A stretch of 5,422 nucleotides of DNA, taken from the NCBI GenBank assembly GCA_943845485.1, contig CALTNV010000109.1, positions 1 to 5,422 on the forward strand, given 5' to 3'. Below the pieces are notes generated by a model. That model searched no databases, was not told the origin of the DNA, and saw only the letters and a list, made by a program, of their open reading frames with translations. The DNA is from an uncultured Flavobacteriales bacterium. Lineage in GTDB: Bacteria; Bacteroidota; Bacteroidia; Flavobacteriales; CALTNV01. Of the stretch, positions 1 to 5,422 are shown in pieces (the stretch's first letter is position 1; each line of letters opens with the position of its first letter). The translations under genes and the position numbers were made by a program.

Positions 1-993
1 GAAGTAAAAGTAGGTGATACATTAACCAAAGTAGGAAACCCTTGTGAAGATACAGTAAAAGGTTTTGAAAATGTAAAGCCAATGGTATTTGCTGGAATTT
101 ACCCTGTAGATACTGATGAATATGAAGAGCTAAGGGCTTCTATGGAAAAGCTTCAATTAAATGATGCTTCTTTAGTTTTTGAGCCAGAAAGCTCCGCTGC
201 ATTAGGTTTTGGTTTCCGATGTGGTTTTTTAGGAATGCTACACATGGAAATTATTCAAGAACGTCTAGAACGTGAGTTCAACATGACTGTGATTACAACA
301 GTGCCTAACGTTTCCTATGTTGCAATGACTAAAAAAGGAGAAGAAGTTAAAGTAAATAACCCTTCAGATCTTCCAGATCCTAGTGTGATGGATTATGTTG
401 AAGAACCTTATATTACCTCTCAAATTATTACAAAAGCAGAATTTGTTGGTCAAATAATGACACTCTGTATTGAAAAAAGGGGAGAGTTACAAAATCAAGT
501 TTACCTAACTAGTGATAGAGTTGAATTAACGTTTATTATGCCATTAGGGGAAATTGTATTTGATTTTTATGATAGATTAAAATCAGTATCAAGAGGTTAT
601 GCATCTTTTGATTATCAACCTTTAGGAATGAGACAATCTGATTTAATTAAATTAGATATTTTATTAAATGGCGACCAAGTTGATGCATTATCTGCATTAA
701 TTCATAGATCTAATGCTTATGATTTAGGAAAGAAAATTTGTGCCAAATTAAAAGAACTAATTCCTAGACAACAATTTGACATTGCCATTCAAGCAGCAAC
801 TGGAGCTAAGATCATATCTAGAGAAACAGTTAAAGCGGTTAGAAAAGACGTTACAGCTAAGTGTTATGGTGGTGATATTTCAAGAAAACGTAAATTACTT
901 GAAAAACAAAAAGCAGGTAAAAAGCGTATGAGACAAGTTGGAAATGTAGAAATTCCGCAATCAGCATTTATGGCCGTATTAAAACTTGACTAA
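1..993 (+). CDS. lepA: Elongation factor 4 (LepA), C-terminal part, 5' end outside window
   Basis: The frame is open from base 1 to TAA 991-993 (330 codons), so the start and the GTPase domain lie upstream; the family is usually about 600 residues, so roughly the last 55% is present. LepA/EF-4 is a cytoplasmic ribosome-binding translational GTPase, linked to back-translocation and 30S subunit biogenesis. The fragment begins at the end of the beta-barrel domain II ([12 protein letters not shown]), then runs through the EF-G III-like domain, with the very conserved [20 protein letters not shown] at about 190-249. The EF-G V-like domain begins near EEPYITSQ (about 400-420) and includes [11 protein letters not shown] and SRGYASFDY. 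The LepA-specific C-terminal domain carries [13 protein letters not shown] (862-900) and [15 protein letters not shown] (about 916-960). There is no EF-G domain IV, as expected for LepA. ATG 82 is an internal methionine, not the start. Its base composition is visibly less AT-rich than the genes downstream. The identification is secure. Confidence 0.97.
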   Translation, partial: EVKVGDTLTKVGNPCEDTVKGFENVKPMVFAGIYPVDTDEYEELRASMEKLQLNDASLVFEPESSAALGFGFRCGFLGMLHMEIIQERLEREFNMTVITTVPNVSYVAMTKKGEEVKVNNPSDLPDPSVMDYVEEPYITSQIITKAEFVGQIMTLCIEKRGELQNQVYLTSDRVELTFIMPLGEIVFDFYDRLKSVSRGYASFDYQPLGMRQSDLIKLDILLNGDQVDALSALIHRSNAYDLGKKICAKLKELIPRQQFDIAIQAATGAKIISRETVKAVRKDVTAKCYGGDISRKRKLLEKQKAGKKRMRQVGNVEIPQSAFMAVLKLD

Positions 994-2167
994 AGTGATT
1001 AAAAAACACTTTATATACTCCATATTATTTTTGTTTTTTTTACAATTAAATGTAAATGCTCAAGATGCAGGACAAACATATTCTGTTCGTACGAAATATA
1101 ATATTAAATACGCACAAAAAAAAGATTATAAAAATCGAGATATTAAATTATATCTCGATTTTTATTTTCCTAATAACGACTCTTTAAAAAATACACCCAT
1201 CCTTTTTTTTGCGCATGGAGGTGGCTTTGTGTTAGGAAATAAAAATGCCCCTGTTAGCTCAACCATATGCTACAGGATGGCACAATTAGGTTACGCAAGT
1301 ATTTCCATAAACTACAGACTTGGATATAATACAAAATTGAGTAAATCTGAAGAAGCAAAAAGAACGCTTGTAAGGGCTATGGAAGATTTCTCTGATGCAA
1401 TACAATTTGTTAAAGATTCATTATTAAGGCATAATATTGATACAAACAATATTATCATTGGCGGAAGTTCTGCAGGAGCAATTATCGCTTTAGAATTAGC
1501 TTACAATAATGAAAATAAAGAATTAATTAAAGCTTCTGAACAAATAAACATAAACCCATTAAAATTTAAAAAACATAATTATCAAAGTGTCGTAAGTTTA
1601 TGTGGTGCAATGAGCACACCAATAAAAAAAAATAAGGATATACCATTAATAAGCGTTCATGGAACAAATGACAAACTTGTACCATTTTACAAAGGGGTAT
1701 CAGAACCAATAAGAATGTTTGGTTTTCAACATATACCTAAAGATACACTATATGGAGATGCTTATTTAATAAATCAACTTAATAATAAAGAGAAAATTGG
1801 GTTTCTACATACGTTTAAAGATGCAAAACACATCCCATATGAACCAATGCTTTACCCCAATAAATACGAGGCTTATTTAGATTCAACAATTTTTTTTATT
1901 GCCAAACAATTAAACAAGTTTAATAAAAAAACAATTGAAGTGACCACGACAAAACAAACCTCAACAATTGATTACAATATAAATACAAAAAATATATTAG
2001 TAATATCCCCTGTTAACAAATCATTTAAAAAAATAACTGCCGAAATTACACTAAAAAACAGAAAAAAAATCAACCTTAAAACATATAGAAATTACGGGTA
2101 CTTTTTCTCAAAAAAGGAAATTAATTTTATTGACGAAATCGACTCCATAAAGTTTAAAACAAAATAA
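986..2167 (+). CDS. Secreted alpha/beta hydrolase (carboxylesterase/lipase-like)
   Basis: This is a 393-residue predicted serine hydrolase of unknown substrate. The N-terminus is a signal peptide: basic residues (KVIKK), a hydrophobic core at about 9-22 ([13 protein letters not shown]), and a cleavage area at VNAQ (about 23-26), so the product is probably periplasmic or exported. Family signs are LYLDFYFP (55-62), the oxyanion-hole motif HGGG (77-80), SINYRLGY (107-114), and the nucleophile elbow GSSAG (160-164) with Ser162 as likely nucleophile. Asp229 in HGTNDKLVP and His282 in DAKHIPYEP are the likely acid and base. All three catalytic residues are present, so the enzyme is probably active. 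Residues from about 315 to 393 form a Lys/Asn/Ile-rich tail beyond the usual fold that I do not recognise. A stop at 980-982 lies just upstream and the next ATG is codon 98, so the start must be TTG 986 (8-base overlap with lepA) or GTG 995 (one base after the lepA stop). Both keep the signal peptide. No Shine-Dalgarno sequence is seen. Fold class is confident; specific activity is not. Confidence 0.85.
   Translation: MTKVIKKHFIYSILFLFFLQLNVNAQDAGQTYSVRTKYNIKYAQKKDYKNRDIKLYLDFYFPNNDSLKNTPILFFAHGGGFVLGNKNAPVSSTICYRMAQLGYASISINYRLGYNTKLSKSEEAKRTLVRAMEDFSDAIQFVKDSLLRHNIDTNNIIIGGSSAGAIIALELAYNNENKELIKASEQININPLKFKKHNYQSVVSLCGAMSTPIKKNKDIPLISVHGTNDKLVPFYKGVSEPIRMFGFQHIPKDTLYGDAYLINQLNNKEKIGFLHTFKDAKHIPYEPMLYPNKYEAYLDSTIFFIAKQLNKFNKKTIEVTTTKQTSTIDYNINTKNILVISPVNKSFKKITAEITLKNRKKINLKTYRNYGYFFSKKEINFIDEIDSIKFKTK
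1128..1165. repeat. Perfect 16-bp inverted repeat (hairpin) inside the hydrolase gene
   Basis: The left arm 1128-1143 (ATAAAAATCGAGATAT) is exactly complementary to the right arm 1150-1165, with the 6-base loop TAAATT. The left arm is A-rich on its outer side and the right arm T-rich, so each strand reads as stem then U-run, like a bidirectional intrinsic terminator. However, the stem has only three G-C pairs, so it would be weak. It encodes residues about 48-60 of the hydrolase, including part of its conserved LYLDFYFP strand. Its role, if any, is unknown. Possibilities are an attenuator between lepA and the rest of the hydrolase gene, an mRNA processing or stability element, or chance. Confidence 0.8.
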
Positions 2168-2184
2168 GTTTTATATCTTAATAT

Positions 2185-2217
2185 ATTGTTTTTTTATTGA
2201 TTTCATTATTATCTTCA
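2185..2217 (+). promoter_or_regulatory. Weak candidate Bacteroidota-type promoter before the AsmA-like gene
   Basis: The 71-base gap 2168-2238 is the only non-coding stretch in the window. In it, ATTG (2185-2188) and TATCTTCA (2210-2217) are 21 bases apart. This partly resembles the Bacteroidota primary sigma pattern, TTTG at -33 and TAnnTTTG at -7; the last two bases of the -7 element do not match. Transcription would begin near 2224, leaving a leader of about 15 bases. In DNA this AT-rich such a match arises easily by chance, and the gene could equally be read through from the hydrolase, since no convincing terminator lies between them. Confidence 0.2.
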
Positions 2218-2238
2218 TGAAAAATACTTGAATAGATT

Positions 2239-5200
2239 ATGAATCAAGAAGAAACTATTAATAAACCTAAAATTAGATTACGTAAAGTAATTAAAATATT
2301 AAGCTGGGTTCTTTTTAGTTTTATTATTCTTTTCATCTCTATATTTATAATTGTTTTCACCTATGAAACAGAAATCACTAATAAAGTTTTAGATAAATTA
2401 AATAAATCTATTAATGGAGAAATTACGATTAGTAGTTTACAAGTTGATCCATTTAAACAATACCCTAACATAAGCATTGATTTAAAAGGCACTCACATAA
2501 AAAATTCTAATAAAAAAACCATTATAAAAGTAGATGCTTTTTATATAGGTTTTGATGTAATAGAGATACTAAAAGGAACTTATGATATTAAAGAAATTAC
2601 ATTAGAAAAAGGTATTATAAATATAATAAATGATAAAGATGGGTTAAATATTGAAAATATATTTCCTATTGATACCTCTATTACTGAAAAAGAAATTGAC
2701 AAGAATAATAAGCCTATCACCTTAACTTTAAAACAATTAAACTTAGAGGACGTTACGATTTCATATGTTGATAAAATCAAAAAAGAAAATTTGTCAATTC
2801 AAATTGATAAAATTGAAACAAATATAGATTACAATATTATCAAAGATATCGTTAATCTTAATTTTGAAACAGAGTTTCAACTATTGAAAACATCTTCGTT
2901 AGAAGATAAAAACATCTTAAATAAAAAAATTAATCTAGAAACAAAACTAAAGTATAATTTAAAATCAAATTATTTAGATTTACAAGAGTTTAAATTAAAA
3001 ACTTTAATAAGCTCATTAAATGCTAAAGGATCCATTAATTTAAAAAATGAAAACCTTCAGGATGTTAAAATAATATTAAACATAAATGATATTAATAAAT
3101 TAAAACCAATTATTGATCAATACATTCCCTCTAGCTTAGATATAATTAAATACCATAGTTATAAAGGTAAAATTAGAGTCAATTTAATAATAAATGGATC
3201 GTTTAATAACCCAAATATTGAGGCTAATACTAGAATAGAAAAATTTTCATTAAAAAATAAAGCATCCAATTTAAATATTTATGAGTTAACTACAGAAATA
3301 ATTTTTAAAGGCAAGCCATTAGACAGCTTATTTGATCCAGAGATTAATATTGAAAATTTAAAATTAAATACAAATTTTTTAATTTTAGATGGTAAGTTAA
3401 AAATGAAAAACCGGAATTATACAAGTGCAGATATAAAACTTTCGATAACAGATTTAAATGCACTAAAAAACAATTTTAATATTTATGAATTGAATGGGTA
3501 CAATGTTGATGAGGTTTATTTAAAAATTAAATTTAGAGGTTTAGATGTTTTTAATGAAAATATTATTTCAAAAATATTAGATGAGCATATTGAGTTAGAT
3601 GTTGTTAATTTGAGAATAAATAACAATAATTTTCCTGTTAAAATTAAGAGAGGAGATGTTCAACTTTACATAAAAAATAATAATTTAGATATACCAATAT
3701 TAAACCTAAAAACTGAAAAATCAGATTTTGATATCAAATTTAACTTAAATAATTTAAAAAGTTTTACAAAAAATAAAGACGATATTTTCAATGCTAATTT
3801 AAAAATTAAATCCAAAAAACTTGAGTTGAATGAGTTTTTATATTTTGATAGTTTAATAGATAATAAGTATGGAGATGTTTTTTATAACACAGAATTAGAT
3901 TTTAATTTAAAATCTAATTATAATGATTGTGTAAATTATCAATACATCCCAAAGGGTGAATTTAACTTAAATAAGTTTACAACAAAACCAGACCATTTAT
4001 TCAGTGAAATAAAAGAGATAAGCACTAAAGTTTTTATTGATGATAGTACCATAAAAATTAATGACTTTACTTTTCTTATCGGACATTCCGATATTCATAT
4101 TAATTCATCGATGTCTAATTATGAATCTATATTTAACGATAAAAATGATTCTAAATTTAGAATTAAAAAAACAATAACAGCAAAAGATATTTACACAGAA
4201 GATTTTAATTACTTTGATGGTAAAAAAATCATTCACAAGGATTATGATCATGAAGATATCAGGAATTTACACACAACAATAGATTTCGAAATTAATATGA
4301 AAGATATTAACGAAGGAGTTAAAAATATTCCAGATTTAAAATTTAAAATTGATCATTTAAACTTAGAGTTGCCTAATAGAAATTTTATACTAGACAGTAC
4401 CGTTCTTGAATTAAATAGCTTAAACGATAATATTTTCATTACTGATATCCATTCACACTTTGGTAACTCAAACATTAAAATTAATGGTGAACTAATTCAG
4501 CCTTTTACTTATTTAGAAGGACATAGAAAAGATGATATTAAAATTAATATAGAGAGTAAAAATATAGATGTAGATCAAATATTCACATTTACAACTACAG
4601 AATATCAAAAAAAAATTGAACAAAAAAGATTAGATACTAATAAAAGAAAAAAAGTTAAAACTGATACTAACCTTTTTAATATAACCAAAGTAAAATTCCC
4701 TAACATTAAACTAAATACCAATTTAAAAAAAGTGGTTTATAATGGGTCCAATATTGAAAACTTCATAGCTGAAATAAACTCATACGAAGATAGAAGTATA
4801 ACAATTCCAGTGTTTAAAATGGGAATAGCTGGAGGTCAGTTAAAAATAAATAACTATCAGAATAAAAACCCTTTTACATTTGAAGCAAGTGATGAGAAAA
4901 ACATATCTGCTAAAGGGATTATTCAATTCAATAAATTAAATCTTGACGAATTATTTAAATTGGCTGATAATTTAGATCAAAACTACTTAACAAGTGAAAA
5001 TATTAAAGGATATATAAGTGATGGAGTTACATTAAATAAACTTTACTTTTTTCCTGATTTAAGTCCTGACCTCCAACGTACAGTTATAAAACTACCAGTT
5101 TCATTAAAAGATGGAGCATTTATTGATTTTAAATATTTGGAAATAACTCTTGAAAATTACTTTAAATCTACAGATTTTTCATATTTTCCATTCAATGATT

Positions 5201-5422
5201 TAGATGGTTCATATATTATTGAAAATGGTATATTTTCCATACCTAATGCAAAAATAAGTTCTAAAATTGGTAATTTTCAAATAGAAGGTGATTTTGGACT
5301 TGAGAATAATAAGATAAATTTTGTTATGCAAATACCAGCTAGTGCAAAAATAAATGCTTTTACTAATTATGTAGGAATTCGAAATGAAGAGAAAGCGAAT
5401 GAAATACAATATAAAAAAGTAA
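2239..5422 (+). CDS. AsmA-like membrane-anchored envelope protein, 3' end outside window
   Basis: The frame is open from ATG 2239 to the last base (1061 codons, no stop), so the protein is C-terminally truncated by the window edge. TAG at 2233-2235 lies in frame just upstream and fixes ATG 2239 as the first start. A short basic N-terminus (residues 9-19) precedes one transmembrane helix at about 18-42 (WVLFSFIILFISIFIIVF), with the rest presumably periplasmic. Typical AsmA signs follow: LNKSINGEITISSLQVDPF (54-72), YDIKEITLEKGIINI (115-129) and DGLNIENIF (134-142). Near the C-terminus come VKFPNIKLNTNLKKVVYNG (818-836) and GIAGGQLKI (862-870), resembling the AsmA-like C-terminal region. Between them are many alternating short beta strands rich in Asn, Lys, Ile and Asp, and only one cysteine was noticed (about 564). 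AsmA/TamB relatives are thought to form beta-grooves that carry phospholipids between the inner and outer membranes; that role here is inferred from family. A basic segment at 788-807 interrupts the strand pattern. Composition is extremely AT-rich: the line 3541-3600 has 11 G/C of 60, against 19 of 60 at 121-180 in lepA. Confidence 0.82.
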   Translation, partial: MNQEETINKPKIRLRKVIKILSWVLFSFIILFISIFIIVFTYETEITNKVLDKLNKSINGEITISSLQVDPFKQYPNISIDLKGTHIKNSNKKTIIKVDAFYIGFDVIEILKGTYDIKEITLEKGIINIINDKDGLNIENIFPIDTSITEKEIDKNNKPITLTLKQLNLEDVTISYVDKIKKENLSIQIDKIETNIDYNIIKDIVNLNFETEFQLLKTSSLEDKNILNKKINLETKLKYNLKSNYLDLQEFKLKTLISSLNAKGSINLKNENLQDVKIILNINDINKLKPIIDQYIPSSLDIIKYHSYKGKIRVNLIINGSFNNPNIEANTRIEKFSLKNKASNLNIYELTTEIIFKGKPLDSLFDPEINIENLKLNTNFLILDGKLKMKNRNYTSADIKLSITDLNALKNNFNIYELNGYNVDEVYLKIKFRGLDVFNENIISKILDEHIELDVVNLRINNNNFPVKIKRGDVQLYIKNNNLDIPILNLKTEKSDFDIKFNLNNLKSFTKNKDDIFNANLKIKSKKLELNEFLYFDSLIDNKYGDVFYNTELDFNLKSNYNDCVNYQYIPKGEFNLNKFTTKPDHLFSEIKEISTKVFIDDSTIKINDFTFLIGHSDIHINSSMSNYESIFNDKNDSKFRIKKTITAKDIYTEDFNYFDGKKIIHKDYDHEDIRNLHTTIDFEINMKDINEGVKNIPDLKFKIDHLNLELPNRNFILDSTVLELNSLNDNIFITDIHSHFGNSNIKINGELIQPFTYLEGHRKDDIKINIESKNIDVDQIFTFTTTEYQKKIEQKRLDTNKRKKVKTDTNLFNITKVKFPNIKLNTNLKKVVYNGSNIENFIAEINSYEDRSITIPVFKMGIAGGQLKINNYQNKNPFTFEASDEKNISAKGIIQFNKLNLDELFKLADNLDQNYLTSENIKGYISDGVTLNKLYFFPDLSPDLQRTVIKLPVSLKDGAFIDFKYLEITLENYFKSTDFSYFPFNDLDGSYIIENGIFSIPNAKISSKIGNFQIEGDFGLENNKINFVMQIPASAKINAFTNYVGIRNEEKANEIQYKKV

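Noticed and set aside
82..84. ATG 82 as the start of the first gene
   Set aside because: The frame is open and matches LepA domain II and III sequence from base 1, so this methionine is internal.
1909..1924. Small palindrome ATTAAAC-AA-GTTTAAT in the hydrolase gene
   Set aside because: A 7-bp, nearly all A/T inverted repeat is common by chance at this composition, and its 2-base loop is too short to form a good hairpin.
2155..2173. Possible terminator at the end of the hydrolase gene
   Set aside because: The pairing is only 6 bp (TAAAAC with GTTTTA) around the stop codon, with one G-C pair and no following T run, so it is too weak to call.
2217..2231. Tiny frame ATG AAA AAT ACT TGA before the AsmA-like gene
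   Set aside because: Four codons without a ribosome binding site or leader-peptide character are expected by chance in this sequence.
2580..2780. A 66-codon open frame on the minus strand
   Set aside because: It lies wholly inside the AsmA-like gene on the opposite strand. Its hydrophobic content is the complement of Lys/Asn/Ile-rich codons, and it has no domain or start context of its own.
5209..5409. A 66-codon open frame on the minus strand near the window end
   Set aside because: It is an antisense shadow of the AsmA-like coding sequence, with low-complexity Phe/Ile/Tyr composition and no recognisable motif.

Overview
The window looks like chromosomal DNA from a member of the Bacteroidota, most likely a low-GC (marine-type) flavobacterium. 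The clues are the very AT-rich coding DNA, the lack of Shine-Dalgarno sequences before the starts, a signal peptide ending in Asn-Ala-Gln, and the Flavobacteriia-like LepA and AsmA-like proteins. The family assignments come from motifs read by eye, not from a database search.

Three genes lie on the + strand, and the DNA is almost fully coding. (1) Bases 1-993 are the 3' part (330 codons) of lepA, translation elongation factor 4; its 5' half lies before the window. (2) Bases 986-2167 encode a secreted or periplasmic alpha/beta hydrolase of the carboxylesterase/lipase type. It must start at a non-ATG codon at the very end of lepA, so the two genes are probably co-transcribed and translationally coupled. 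(3) After a 71-base gap, a very long reading frame starts at ATG 2239 and is still open at the last base (1061 codons seen). It encodes an AsmA-like protein: one N-terminal membrane anchor followed by a long beta-rich region outside the cytoplasmic membrane. The C-terminus lies beyond the window.

There is no obvious shared pathway. LepA is a housekeeping ribosome factor, the hydrolase is an envelope enzyme of unknown substrate, and the AsmA-like protein probably serves envelope lipid homeostasis. The last two at least act in the same compartment. I saw no tRNA, rRNA, CRISPR array, insertion sequence or mobile element, and no new multi-gene system. The most unusual signal is a 16-bp perfect inverted repeat with a 6-base loop inside the hydrolase coding sequence (1128-1165). 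It is built with codons that gene otherwise does not use.
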